NCBI RefSeq assembly: GCF_009857135.1
Contig: NZ_CP047318.1
Coordinates: 1,178,001-1,242,000, forward strand
Origin: Streptomyces sp. HM190
Lineage (GTDB): Bacteria > Actinomycetota > Actinomycetes > Streptomycetales > Streptomycetaceae
Reading direction: 5' to 3'
DNA length: 64,000 bases
Below are positions 52,484 to 61,331 of this stretch, piece by piece. Every line of letters starts with the position of its first letter. Positions within the stretch are counted from its first letter, which is position 1. Position numbers and translations under genes: made by a program. The notes under the pieces are model-generated. The model was not told the DNA's origin. It did no database searches and saw only the letters and a program-made list of their open reading frames with translations.

Positions 52484-53674
52484 ATGCCGCTCACCCCCCG
52501 CCCCCGCTTCCGTGTCCGTGTCCGTCTGGCCCTCGTCGCCCTGCTCGGCTCCTCCTGTCTCGGCGGCCTCCTCGCCGCTCCGGCGGTGGGTGCCGCGCCC
52601 GGCGGTGGGGACGAGCGCGCCCTACGCGGCCAGCTCGAACAACTGGTCCACGCGCCGGGGGGACCACCCGGTGTCATCGTCGTCCTCCAGCACGAGCACA
52701 GGACGCGGGTACTGCGGGCCGGTGTCGCCGAGCTGGCGACCGACCGCCCGATCCAGCCCCCCGACCACATGCGGATCGCCAGCACCGCCAAGGCGTTCAG
52801 CGGTGCCGTCGCCCTCCGTCTGGTGCAGCAGGGCGCCCTCGGCCTCGACGACACGATCGGCCGCCGGCTCCCCCGACTCCCGCGCGCCTGGCGCGAGGTG
52901 ACCCTCCGGCAGCTGCTGAACCACACCAGCGGGCTGCCCGACTACACCGAGGACCCGGAGTTCCTGGAGTTGCTCCTCGCGGACCCGCACCGCACCTTCG
53001 ACCCGCGGCGGCTGCTGGACTTCGTCGCCGACGAACCGCTGCTCTTCCGGCCGGGCTCCCGGTACCGGTACTCCAACTCGGACAACATCGCCGTGGCCCT
53101 CATGGCGGAGTCGGCCACCGGGCGGACGTACGAGGATCTGCTGCACCGCCTCGTCAACCGGCCGCTCGGCCTGCGCGACACCAGCCTCCCGCTGGGCTAC
53201 GAGCTGCCGGAGCCTTACATGCACGGGTACGACGTGCGCCCGCCCGGGCCGCCGGAGGACGTCAGCGAACTGCTCAGCGCCTCCGGGGTGTGGGCGTCGG
53301 GCGGCATCGTCTCCACCCCGCGCGACCTCACGCGGTTCATCCGCGCCTACGCCGCCGGTGAACTGACGTCCCCGGCCGTACGCGCGGAGCAGCGCCGCTG
53401 GATCGAGGGCGCCTCCGAACCGGCCGGCCCCGGCCGCAACTCGGCGGGCCTGGCCGTCTTCCGCTACGGCACCCGCTGCGGGGTCGTGCTGGGGCACACC
53501 GGGAACTTCCCCGGCTACACGCAGCTGATGGCCGCGACGCCCGACGGACGGAAGTCGATCACCTTCTCGATCACGACACAGGTGAACCGGACCTCGGACC
53601 CCGCCCTGCTGGCCCGGCTGCGCGCGATCCAGGAGAACGCGGTCTGCGTCCTCCTCGGCCGCCACCACCGCTGA
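52484..53674 (+). CDS. Secreted serine hydrolase (class C/DD-peptidase type)
   Basis: A 396-aa secreted penicillin-binding-protein-like hydrolase. Signal peptide ends near APAVGAAP. Active-site motifs occur in order: STAK (IASTAKAF), YSN (RYRYSNSD) and HTG (LGHTGNFPG). Belongs to the beta-lactamase/D-alanyl-D-alanine carboxypeptidase family (S12). Likely acts on peptides, esters or cell-wall material outside the cell; not necessarily a beta-lactamase. TACGCT lies 15 nt before ATG 52484. Confidence 0.92.
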   Translation: MPLTPRPRFRVRVRLALVALLGSSCLGGLLAAPAVGAAPGGGDERALRGQLEQLVHAPGGPPGVIVVLQHEHRTRVLRAGVAELATDRPIQPPDHMRIASTAKAFSGAVALRLVQQGALGLDDTIGRRLPRLPRAWREVTLRQLLNHTSGLPDYTEDPEFLELLLADPHRTFDPRRLLDFVADEPLLFRPGSRYRYSNSDNIAVALMAESATGRTYEDLLHRLVNRPLGLRDTSLPLGYELPEPYMHGYDVRPPGPPEDVSELLSASGVWASGGIVSTPRDLTRFIRAYAAGELTSPAVRAEQRRWIEGASEPAGPGRNSAGLAVFRYGTRCGVVLGHTGNFPGYTQLMAATPDGRKSITFSITTQVNRTSDPALLARLRAIQENAVCVLLGRHHR

Positions 53675-53773
53675 ACCCTACGGCCCACCAGGGCCGGACG
53701 AGCCACCCGGGCCGGACGGCAGGTACGGCCCACCCGGACCGCTCGACCGGTCCGGTCCCCCGGCCACGCCGGC

Positions 53774-54367
53774 TCATCCGCGCAGATGGGCCGGCATGGT
53801 GTCGTCGAGCGGGTACGGCCGCTCCTCGGGCAGCAGCTCCGCCGCCCGTGCCGGCTCGCCCGCCCGGACGAGGCCGTGCACCTCGCGGGCGAGCGGGGTC
53901 ACGTCCTCGATGCCGACGATCCACTCGTCGGCGTACCGGACCGCCGCCTCCCCCGACAGCCCCAGCTGCAACGAGCGGTACGGCAACGGGTTCAGCCGCA
54001 GATCACGCTCGGGGTCCCACTGCACCCGGGCGGGCGACCGGCGCAGCTCCCGCTGCCAGGCGGCCCGGTCCGCGTGCAGCTCCGGGACGTGGTGCGACAG
54101 GCAGGAGCGGCGCAGCGCCCACTCGAAGCCGTCGCGGCGGATCTCGACGGCGAGCACCGTCTCCTGGCCCTCCTTCAGGCCCCAGCCGCAGCGGTACATC
54201 ATCCAGAGGAACGAGGGCTTGATCCAGGTCATCCGGTCCCGCTTCCACGCGGCCGGGAAACGGCCGTCGCGGGCGGCCGGGCCGCCGATCCCGGGCCGGT
54301 ACGCCTGGTACACGGTGATCGTGTCCGCCGTGTGGCGGGCCCGGACCCGGAATCGGGGCTCGGTCAT
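53774..54367 (-). CDS. DUF4291-family protein
   Basis: A 197-aa cytoplasmic protein matching DUF4291 (VYQAYRPGIG, then DRMTWIKPSFLWMMYRCGWG and GFEWAL). The family is widespread and uncharacterised. ATG 54367 was chosen to fit family starts; GTG 54400 upstream is also open and neither has a convincing ribosome binding site. Divergent from a SnoaL-like gene. Confidence 0.88.
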   Translation of the reverse strand: MTEPRFRVRARHTADTITVYQAYRPGIGGPAARDGRFPAAWKRDRMTWIKPSFLWMMYRCGWGLKEGQETVLAVEIRRDGFEWALRRSCLSHHVPELHADRAAWQRELRRSPARVQWDPERDLRLNPLPYRSLQLGLSGEAAVRYADEWIVGIEDVTPLAREVHGLVRAGEPARAAELLPEERPYPLDDTMPAHLRG

Positions 54368-54511
54368 GTCCTGTGTTCGTTCTTGCTCGCTTTCCTTCAC
54401 GGGGGCAAGACTCGATCACCCCGGCCCGGACGGCCACCGAATATCGGCCCGTCGTACGTCGGCACCGCACAGCCCTTGGCGTGTCGTGCCCCCTGCCCCA
54501 AGACTGAACCG

Positions 54512-55006
54512 ATGACGCAGCGTGTGGAGCTCGCGACCGTGATGGACCGGCTCGCCGTCGACGGCCTGATCACCGAGTACGCGGTGGCGGTGGACGACGG
54601 CGACTGGACGGCGTACCGGGGACTGTTCGCCCCGGGTGGCCGCGCCGACTACCGCTCGGCGGGCGGCATCGAGGGCGACGCCGCGCAGGTCGCCGACTGG
54701 CTGGCCCGCAGCATGGAGCTGTTCCCCGTGCGCCAGCACCTGATCGTCAACCGGCGGGTGCGGTTCGGGTACCTGGAGCACGACACCGGCGACACCGCCG
54801 AGGTCCAGGCGGACTACGTCAACCCCATGCGTCTCGCCGGCCCCGACGGCGGATCCACGGCGCCCGACTTCGTCTGCGGCGGCCGCTACGCGTTCGGCCT
54901 GGTCCGCACGGACGACGGCTGGCGGCTCAGCGAGGTCGTGGTCCGGGAGAAATGGCGCCGCGCTCCCGACGGTCTCCCCACCGGCCGCCAACCCCACTCG
55001 GCCTGA
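54512..55006 (+). CDS. SnoaL-like NTF2-fold protein
   Basis: A 164-aa protein of the NTF2/SnoaL_4 class: an N-terminal helix-rich segment (VMDRLAVDGLITEYAVAVDDGDW), a conical beta-sheet with RRVRFGYLEHDTGDTAEVQADY, and a WRLSEVVVREKWRR strand near the end. Such proteins include isomerases and dehydratases, but no pathway gene is adjacent. No strong ribosome binding site. Confidence 0.88.
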   Translation: MTQRVELATVMDRLAVDGLITEYAVAVDDGDWTAYRGLFAPGGRADYRSAGGIEGDAAQVADWLARSMELFPVRQHLIVNRRVRFGYLEHDTGDTAEVQADYVNPMRLAGPDGGSTAPDFVCGGRYAFGLVRTDDGWRLSEVVVREKWRRAPDGLPTGRQPHSA

Positions 55007-55175
55007 CCCCACCCGCCCGGCCGGGCCTGATTCCACCCGCCCTGCTGGATTTCGCCGCGCCGCGCGCCCCGGCGTCCCCTCCCGTCACGCCCGCCCCTCC
55101 CCACGCCCTCTGTCGGAGATCGTCTCGGGGGCGCACACTGGAAGACACCCACCATCCCGGGGAGGGAGGCGCTGG

Positions 55176-56690
55176 ATGACGACGCCCGAAGGGAAGACCT
55201 CCCCATGGCGGCGTGGTCTCGGTGCCGCCGCGGCCGGCGCGCTGCCCGTGCTGGCCTTCCCCGAACCGGCCCTGTGGTGGTTCGCGTACGTGGCCCTGGT
55301 GCCCTGGGTCCTGCTGGTCCGCACGGCCCCAACCCCGCGGCGCGCGGCGTACGACGGCTGGCTGGGCGGCTTCGGGTACATGCTGGCGCTGCACCACTGG
55401 CTGCTGCCGAACCTGCATGTCTTCACGTTCGTCATAGCCGCCCTGCTCGGGGCGCTCTGGGCGCCCTGGGGCTGGCTGGTGCGCCGTCTGCTGGCCGGCG
55501 CTCCCCCGCCCCGGCGGGTCGCCGCCGCCCTGCTGCTCGTGCCGTCGGGCTGGCTGGCGATCGAACTCGTGCGGTCCTGGCAGGGGCTCGGCGGGCCCTG
55601 GGGGCTGCTGGGGTCCAGCCAGTGGCAGGTCGAGGCCGCGCTGCGGCTGGCCTCGGTCGGCGGGGTCTGGCTGGTCAGCTTCCTGGTGGTCGCCGTGAAC
55701 GTCGCGGTCGCGGTCCTCGTCGCGGTGCGGCGGGCCCGGGTGCCCGCCGTCGCGGCGCTGGTCGCGACGGCCACCGCGACGACCGCCGTGTGGATGTGGT
55801 CTCCGCGCCCCGACGTGGACGGCAGGGTGCGGATCGCCGTCGTCCAGCCCGGTGTCACCGACGGCCCCGGCAACCGGTTCGCGAGGGAGGAGGCGCTGAC
55901 CCGGGGTCTCGCGGGTCAGGACCTCGATCTCGTCGTGTGGGGCGAGAGCAGTGTCGGCTACGACCTGGGGGAGCGTCCCGACCTGGCCGACCGCATCGCC
56001 GCGCTGTCCCGCGCGACGGGCGCGGACATCCTGGTCAACGTGGACGCCCGCCGTTCGGACCGTCCCGGCATCTACAAGAGCTCGGTGCTGATCGGCCCCG
56101 ACGGCCCGACCGGCGACCGCTACGACAAGATGCGTCTGGTGCCCTTCGGGGAGTACGTACCGGCGCGCTCCCTGCTCGGCTGGGCGACCTCCGTCGGGGA
56201 CGCGGCCGGGGAGGACCGCAGGCGCGGCACGAAGCAGGTGGTGATGGACGTCGGCGACGGGCTGCGCGTCGGACCGATGGTCTGCTTCGAGAGCGCGTTC
56301 CCCGACATGAGCCGCCACCTCGTCGGCCAGGGCGCGGAGGTGCTGCTCGCGCAGTCGGCCACCTCCACGTTCCAGCACAGCTGGGCTCCGGAGCAGCACG
56401 CCTCCCTGGCCGCGCTGCGGGCCGCGGAGACGGGCCGCCCGATGGTGCACGCGACCCTCACCGGTGTCTCCGCCGTCTACGGCCCGAGCGGCGAACGCGT
56501 CGGCTCCTGGCTCGGCACCGACGAGAGCACCGCGGCGGTGTACGACGTGCCGACGGCGAGCGGTACGACTCTCTACGTCCGCTTCGGCGACTGGCCGGTC
56601 CACGCGGCGCTGCTGGTCCTGGCGGCGTGGGGCGCCTTCGAGGGCCTGCGGGCCTGGCGGGCTAGGGTGTGTGTCGAAAGTGGATCTTGA
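55176..56690 (+). CDS. lnt: Apolipoprotein N-acyltransferase Lnt
   Basis: A 504-aa membrane enzyme that adds the third acyl chain to lipoproteins. About six helices precede a nitrilase-type domain with the full triad: Glu in [12 protein letters not shown], Lys in [14 protein letters not shown], and Cys in [19 protein letters not shown] precedes the ATG at 55176. The last ~8 residues and the TGA are supplied by an IS element inserted at 56663; before insertion the frame would have run about 28 codons from the insertion site, into the convergent gene. The catalytic part is untouched, so activity is probably kept. Streptomycetes often carry two Lnt paralogs. Confidence 0.94.
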   Translation: MTTPEGKTSPWRRGLGAAAAGALPVLAFPEPALWWFAYVALVPWVLLVRTAPTPRRAAYDGWLGGFGYMLALHHWLLPNLHVFTFVIAALLGALWAPWGWLVRRLLAGAPPPRRVAAALLLVPSGWLAIELVRSWQGLGGPWGLLGSSQWQVEAALRLASVGGVWLVSFLVVAVNVAVAVLVAVRRARVPAVAALVATATATTAVWMWSPRPDVDGRVRIAVVQPGVTDGPGNRFAREEALTRGLAGQDLDLVVWGESSVGYDLGERPDLADRIAALSRATGADILVNVDARRSDRPGIYKSSVLIGPDGPTGDRYDKMRLVPFGEYVPARSLLGWATSVGDAAGEDRRRGTKQVVMDVGDGLRVGPMVCFESAFPDMSRHLVGQGAEVLLAQSATSTFQHSWAPEQHASLAALRAAETGRPMVHATLTGVSAVYGPSGERVGSWLGTDESTAAVYDVPTASGTTLYVRFGDWPVHAALLVLAAWGAFEGLRAWRARVCVESGS

Positions 56691-56710
56691 ACGTGAGATG
56701 ATCTTGCTTC

Positions 56711-57136
56711 GTGGCACGTGGAGATCTGACGGACGCGCAATGGGCGGTGCTGGAACCGCTGTTGCCGAAGGGCAAGAAGCCCGGACGGCCGCCGACGTGG
56801 GCCAGGCGGCAGCTGATCGACGGCATACGGTTCCGGGTCCGTACTGGCGTTCCGTGGCGGGACCTGCCCGCCGAGTACGGGCCGTGGGGCCGGGCGTACG
56901 ACTTGTTCCGGCGGTGGCAGCGGGACGGCACCTGGCATCGGATCTTCACCGCGCTCCAGGCCCGGGCCGACGCGAAAGAGCTGATCACCTGGGACATCAA
57001 CGTCGACTCCACGGTGTGTCGGGCCCACCAGCACGCCGCCGGGGCAAGGAAAAAGGGGAGCTGCAGAAGGAGCCGCCCGGCGGCGTCGGCGTCGAGCCCG
57101 ACGACCACGGCCTCGGCCGCTCGCGCGGTGGCCTGA
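56711..57136 (+). CDS. IS5-family transposase, upstream frame (orfA)
   Basis: The 141-codon first frame encodes the N-terminal part of the transposase ([40 protein letters not shown]) and the first catalytic aspartate in [17 protein letters not shown]. Meaningful sequence ends near ARKKG (about 57055), where a slippery AAAAAGGGG at 57049-57058 allows a -1 shift into orfB. The rest of the frame is out of phase. Confidence 0.85.
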   Translation: MARGDLTDAQWAVLEPLLPKGKKPGRPPTWARRQLIDGIRFRVRTGVPWRDLPAEYGPWGRAYDLFRRWQRDGTWHRIFTALQARADAKELITWDINVDSTVCRAHQHAAGARKKGSCRRSRPAASASSPTTTASAARAVA

Positions 57137-57585
57137 CCACCAAGCTGCACCTGGCCGTCGAACAAGGCCAGAAGCCCATGTCCATCGTGATCACGGCCGG
57201 CCAGCGGGGCGACTCCCCGCAGTTCGAGCCTGTCCTGAACAAGATCCGCGTCCCGCGTCTTGGCCCAGGCAGGCCGCGCACCCGGCCCGATCGTGTGCGC
57301 GCCGACAAGGCGTACGCCTCCCGGAAGAACCGCGCTTACCTGCGGCAGCGCAGGATCCGCTGCACCATCCCGGACAAGGCCGACCAGGCCCGCAACCGCA
57401 AGAAACGCGGCTCGCGCGGCGGCCGACCGCCGAAGTTCGACCCGCAGGACTACAAGGCTCGGCACGCGGTCGAGTGCGGCATCAACCGCCTCAAAAGGCA
57501 CCGGGCCGTGGCCACGAGGTACGACAAGCTCGCGGTCCGCTACGAGGCGACCGTCCTCGTAGCGGCCATCAATGAATGGCTGTGA
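57049..57585 (+). CDS. IS5-family transposase, downstream frame (orfB)
   Basis: The -1 frame continues the transposase from the slippery run with [19 protein letters not shown], carries the second Asp in [16 protein letters not shown] and the catalytic Glu in [22 protein letters not shown], completing the DDE triad. Together with orfA it gives a ~290-aa enzyme of normal length. There is no independent start, so it is probably expressed only by frameshift. No internal stops, so the element looks intact. Confidence 0.85.
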   Translation, partial: EKGELQKEPPGGVGVEPDDHGLGRSRGGLTTKLHLAVEQGQKPMSIVITAGQRGDSPQFEPVLNKIRVPRLGPGRPRTRPDRVRADKAYASRKNRAYLRQRRIRCTIPDKADQARNRKKRGSRGGRPPKFDPQDYKARHAVECGINRLKRHRAVATRYDKLAVRYEATVLVAAINEWL

Positions 57586-57606
57586 CCAGCACATTCGATA
57601 CACGCC

Positions 57607-58524
57607 CTAGCGGCGGCCGGGACGGGAGCGGTCCTCCACCTCACGTACGACGCGCTCGCACATCTCATGGGTCGACAGCGCGTCCCGGGCGCTGAGCACC
57701 TGGCCCCCGCGCACGGCGTCGAGGAAGGCGAGCACCGCTTGTTCGATGCCGCGCTGCCGGGCCACGGGCACCCAGTCCCCGCGCCGCCGCAGGGACGGCT
57801 GCCCCTTGTGGTCGATGACCTCGGCGAGGTTCACGACCTGACGCTTGGTGTCCTGCCCGGAGACCTCCAGGATCTCCTCCGCGGAGCCGCTGAGGCGGTT
57901 CATGACGCCGAGCGCGGTGAAGCCGTCCCCGGAGAGCTGGAGGACGACGTGGTGCAGCAGCCCGTTCTCGGTCCGGGCGCGCACGGTGATGTCCTGGACG
58001 GTGCCCGGGACCAGGAAGCGCAGGGTGTCGACGACGTGGATGAAGTCGTCGAGGATCATCGTGCGGGGCTCCTCGGGCAGGCCGATGCGGTTCTTCTGCA
58101 TCAGGATCAGCTCGCGCGGATGGTCGGCGCACTGGGTGTATCCGGGCGCGTACCTCCGGTTGAAGCCGACGGCGAGACCCACGTTCCGCTCCTCGGCGAG
58201 CCGTACCAGGCGCTCGGAGTCGGCGAGTTCGTAGGCGAGGGGCTTGTCGACGTAGGTGGGGACGCCCGCCTCCAGCAGCCGGGTCACGATCTCGGGGTGG
58301 GCGCCGGTCGGCGCGTGCACGAAGGCGGCGTCGAGGTCCTGGGCGAGCAGCGCGTCGAGGTCGGCGTGGCGTCGTCCCGGCGGAAGGTGCAGGCTGTCGG
58401 CGACGCGGGTGAGCGTGGCGGGTGTCCGCGTCTGCAGGTGCAGTTCGACGCCCGGCTGGGTGCCGAGGACCGGCAGGTACGCCTTCCGCGCGATGTCGCC
58501 GAGCCCGATGCAGCCGACCTTCAC
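57607..58524 (-). CDS. Gfo/Idh/MocA-family oxidoreductase
   Basis: A 305-aa NAD(P)-dependent dehydrogenase with Rossmann start VGCIGLGDIARKAYLPVLG, catalytic EKP-like motif as DKPLAYELADSERLV, and GFNRRYAPGYTQ. It is shorter than the 400-aa member at 47 kb and not in an operon. The start is GTG 58524, preceded by GGGAG. Its TAG stop lies in the CTAG target of the IS and is unchanged by the insertion. Confidence 0.91.
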   Translation of the reverse strand: MKVGCIGLGDIARKAYLPVLGTQPGVELHLQTRTPATLTRVADSLHLPPGRRHADLDALLAQDLDAAFVHAPTGAHPEIVTRLLEAGVPTYVDKPLAYELADSERLVRLAEERNVGLAVGFNRRYAPGYTQCADHPRELILMQKNRIGLPEEPRTMILDDFIHVVDTLRFLVPGTVQDITVRARTENGLLHHVVLQLSGDGFTALGVMNRLSGSAEEILEVSGQDTKRQVVNLAEVIDHKGQPSLRRRGDWVPVARQRGIEQAVLAFLDAVRGGQVLSARDALSTHEMCERVVREVEDRSRPGRR

Positions 58525-58603
58525 AGGGGTCTCCCGTCCACGGTGTGCCGAGGACCCAGCATAGGCGTGGCCGTGCGGGGGCCGAGTGGGTGAGGATTCG
58601 TGC

Positions 58604-59113
58604 ATGACATCGCAGCGCACCGAACCCTCCGTGACCGCCGGTGAGCGGGACATGCTGGAGGGATGGCTCGACCACCACCGGGAGACTCTCGCGCTGAAGT
58701 GCCGGGGGCTGGACGACGCCCGGTTGCGACTCGCCTCGGTGCCGCCCTCGGAACTGTCCCTCATGGGGCTCGTGCGGCACATGGCGGAGGTGGAGCGCAT
58801 CTGGTTCCGCAAGGTGCTCGCCGGTGACGACCGGGGGCCGATCTACTTCAGCGACGAGGACCCGGACGGCGAGTTCCACCTCACCGAACGGGACACCTGG
58901 GAGGAGGCGTATCGCGTCTGGCAGGACGAGATCGCGGTCGCTCGCCGCGCCGCGGGGCGCGCCGCCCTGGACGACATCGCCGTGGCGGCGCACGGAGCGG
59001 GGGAGGCGCCGAGCCTCCGGTGGATCTACACCCACATGATCGAGGAGTACGCCCGCCACAACGGTCACGCCGACCTCCTGCGCGAACGGATCGACGGGAC
59101 GACGGGTCACTGA
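58604..59113 (+). CDS. DinB-family protein
   Basis: A 169-aa four-helix-bundle protein of the DinB/DUF664 family. Predicted metal-ligand histidines lie in GLVRHMAEVERIWFR and THMIEEYARHNGHADLL. In actinobacteria related proteins are bacillithiol- or mycothiol-dependent transferases; mycothiol dependence here is inference. GAGGAT lies 6 nt before ATG 58604 and could be a -10 or a ribosome binding site. Confidence 0.9.
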   Translation: MTSQRTEPSVTAGERDMLEGWLDHHRETLALKCRGLDDARLRLASVPPSELSLMGLVRHMAEVERIWFRKVLAGDDRGPIYFSDEDPDGEFHLTERDTWEEAYRVWQDEIAVARRAAGRAALDDIAVAAHGAGEAPSLRWIYTHMIEEYARHNGHADLLRERIDGTTGH

Positions 59114-59250
59114 GGCGACGGGGGCGCGGGGCTCGTCGTGCCCGGCGTACGGGTCACCGGCGTCGCCCGTGGGCCCGGGGGTCACCCGTGTGGGGGCATC
59201 CTCTGCCTGCCCTCTCCCCAAAGCGGCCCGGACCCAGCAGAGTTGCGCGC

Positions 59251-59745
59251 GTGCATCGACCGACCACCACCGCAACGCTCCTGGTCACCGTGGCCGTCTC
59301 GGCTCTGACCGGCTGTGTGACCACGCACCGCCCGCCGCCGCCCGGGACACCGCCCGCTCCGTCCCAGTCGTCGCAGCCCCGGCCCGACGGCACCACCGAG
59401 ACCCAGGTCGTACAGGCCCCGGCGCGGGAGGCGCTGGAACTCATCGGCCCGTCGCGGCGCCCCACGCCGGGCGCGTCCTCGCCGCCTCCCGGGCCCGCCG
59501 CCACGTCGGCGCCCGACGCGTCGACGCCCACGGCACCGGCTGCCCGCCGGGAACGGCCCGCCCCACCACGGCGGCCCGGCCCGCCGCCCGCGTCCCGGCC
59601 GCGCGTCGAGATCCCCCCGATCCCGGAGGCGGTCCCGACCGGGCCCCGGCGGAAGGGGGACGTGTGCGCCCTCGGCCACAAGTACGGCGGTTGGGGCAAG
59701 GACACACCTCAGGCGGTCATCTGCAGGGACGTCTACGGCCATTGA
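59251..59745 (+). CDS. Small Pro-rich lipoprotein
   Basis: A 164-aa predicted lipoprotein: signal sequence with lipobox LTGC at about residues 19-22, then a long Pro/Ala/Ser-rich unstructured region, and a conserved C-terminal motif (GDVCALGHKYGGWGKDTPQA, then CRDVYG) with two cysteines that may pair. The motif recurs in Streptomyces lipoproteins of unknown function. GTG 59251 is the start. It lies near lnt, whose product would acylate it. Confidence 0.8.
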   Translation: MHRPTTTATLLVTVAVSALTGCVTTHRPPPPGTPPAPSQSSQPRPDGTTETQVVQAPAREALELIGPSRRPTPGASSPPPGPAATSAPDASTPTAPAARRERPAPPRRPGPPPASRPRVEIPPIPEAVPTGPRRKGDVCALGHKYGGWGKDTPQAVICRDVYGH

Positions 59746-59786
59746 GCCGCCGGGCGGAAGGGCGCGCGGCGCCGGGCCGCAGGACC

Positions 59787-60308
59787 CTAGGGCCGCTGTC
59801 TGGGCGGGCCCGGCCACTGACCCCCGGTGGACGGGCTCTCCTCGTCGAGGCGGGCCTCCAGCCGGGCGAGGGCGGCCCGGATGCCGTCGCCGTAGCCGTC
59901 GTCCGCGAGGGCGCCCAGGGTGCCCCTGGCGAGGGCAAGATGGCTGCGGGCGGCCTCGGGGCGGCCGAGCTTGGCGTAGTCGGCGGCGAGGTTCAGGTGC
60001 AGCGAGGGGTAGAAACCGCGCACCGCGAGGCCCTCGTGGTGCCGCGCCACCCGCTCGTCGGTCAGCTCGTCCGCCGCCGACAGGGCCCTGAGGTCCCACG
60101 CCAGTTCGTCGACCGGGTCGTCCTGGGTGTCCGCCATGTAGTGCGCCAGGGTGCAGCGGTGGAACGGGTCGCCGTCCTCGCCGATCTCGTCCCACAGCTT
60201 CAGGAAGCGGTCCCGGGCCTCCTCGCGGTCCCCGCCGTGGTGCAGCATGACCGTCTGCCCGATGCGGGTCATCGTGGCGTCCGGCGCCGCCTGCTCCTGT
60301 CGCTCCAC
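59787..60308 (-). CDS. Small TPR-like helical protein
   Basis: A 173-aa cytoplasmic protein of unknown function conserved in Streptomyces (TRIGQTVMLHHGGDREEARDRF, then FYPSLHLNLAADYAKLGRPEAARSHL). The repeated helices look like tetratricopeptide units. GTG 60308 was chosen for the GGAGG 5 nt upstream; ATG 60272 is a common alternative in the family. Longer frames reaching 60386 have no start signal. Confidence 0.8.
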   Translation of the reverse strand: MERQEQAAPDATMTRIGQTVMLHHGGDREEARDRFLKLWDEIGEDGDPFHRCTLAHYMADTQDDPVDELAWDLRALSAADELTDERVARHHEGLAVRGFYPSLHLNLAADYAKLGRPEAARSHLALARGTLGALADDGYGDGIRAALARLEARLDEESPSTGGQWPGPPRQRP

Positions 60309-60401
60309 CGTGTCCTCCACGCTCGTCGCCCCCGGTCCCGGCCTGTCCCCACCGACGCCAAGGACCCTAGCCGCAGGCACCGACAATCCCGGTCAGGCGG
60401 C

Positions 60402-60440
60402 CCCGTGCGGCCGCCGGGGGCGCCCCGGCGGCCGCACGGG
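60402..60440 (-). terminator. Strong 18-bp hairpin after ung
   Basis: A perfect 18-bp stem with a 3-nt GCG loop (60402-60419 with 60423-60440) lies 33 bp after the ung stop, between ung and the TPR-like gene. Confidence 0.8.
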
Positions 60441-60473
60441 AACGGCCGGGTGGCCGCCGGGGCGCCGTCGGTG

Positions 60474-61157
60474 TCAGCCGAGGTTCGGGATGGTCCAGTC
60501 GATCGGCTCGTGGCCCTGCCGGGCGACGGCGTCGTTGATCTGGGTGAACGGGCGGGAGCCGAAGAACTTCTTGGCCGACAGCGGCGAGGGGTGCGCGCCC
60601 TTGACCACGATGTGGCGCTCCTCGTCGATGAGCGGGAGCTTCTTCTGCGCGTAGTTGCCCCAGAGCACGAAGACGGCCGGGTCGGGCCGGTCGGCGACGG
60701 CGCGGATCACGGCGTCGGTGAACTTCTCCCAGCCCTTGCCCTTGTGGGAGTTCGCCTCACCGGCGCGGACCGTGAGCACCGCGTTCAGCAGGAGCACGCC
60801 CTGCTCGGCCCACGGCATCAGATAGCCGTTGTCCGGGATCGGGGTGCCCAGTTCGGCCTGCATCTCCTTGTAGATGTTCCGCAGGGAGGGCGGGGTCTTC
60901 ACACCGGGCCGCACCGAGAAGCACAGGCCGTGGCCCTGGCCCTCGCCGTGGTAGGGGTCCTGGCCGAGGACGAGCACCTTCACCTGCTCGTACGGCGTGG
61001 CGTCAAGGGCGGCGAAGACCTCCTCGCGCGGGGGGTAGACGGGACCCTTGGCTCGCTCCTCCTCGACGAACTCGGTGAGTTCCTTGAAGTAGGGCTGCTG
61101 CAGCTCGTCCCCCAGGACCCCGCGCCAGGACTCGGGCAGCATGGCGATGTCGGTCAC
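60474..61157 (-). CDS. ung: Uracil-DNA glycosylase
   Basis: A 227-aa family-1 UDG that removes uracil from DNA. The water-activating loop is LVLGQDPYHGEGQGHGLCFSV, and the minor-groove/Leu loop HPSPLSAKKFFGSRPFT carries the catalytic histidine. GTG 61157 is preceded by GGAGG at 8 nt. Cytoplasmic base-excision repair. A strong hairpin ends the transcript. Confidence 0.96.
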   Translation of the reverse strand: MTDIAMLPESWRGVLGDELQQPYFKELTEFVEEERAKGPVYPPREEVFAALDATPYEQVKVLVLGQDPYHGEGQGHGLCFSVRPGVKTPPSLRNIYKEMQAELGTPIPDNGYLMPWAEQGVLLLNAVLTVRAGEANSHKGKGWEKFTDAVIRAVADRPDPAVFVLWGNYAQKKLPLIDEERHIVVKGAHPSPLSAKKFFGSRPFTQINDAVARQGHEPIDWTIPNLG

Positions 61158-61331
61158 GTCAACTTCCTCCGGTGTGCGCTCACTTCACGACCGCGATGCG
61201 CGCGGCCATGGACGGCCGCGCGAGGCGCGGCCGCCGTCAGAGCACAGAACCTACAGGCGTCCACTGACAATCGGGTCCGCCCGCCGGGGACACCGGCCGG
61301 ACCGGCGGACGGTCGGGCCCGTGGCCGGGTC

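Larger units (their letters stand above)
56665..57607. mobile_element. IS5-family element (IS427 group), TA target duplication
   Basis: A 943-bp insertion sequence. Terminal inverted repeats match at 15 of 18 positions (left GGGTGTGTGTCGAAAGTG, right complement GGGCGTGTATCGAATGTG). TA is duplicated at 56663-56664 and 57608-57609, and the target was CTAG. It carries one transposase in two overlapping frames. It lies between lnt and a convergent Gfo/Idh gene. Confidence 0.92.
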
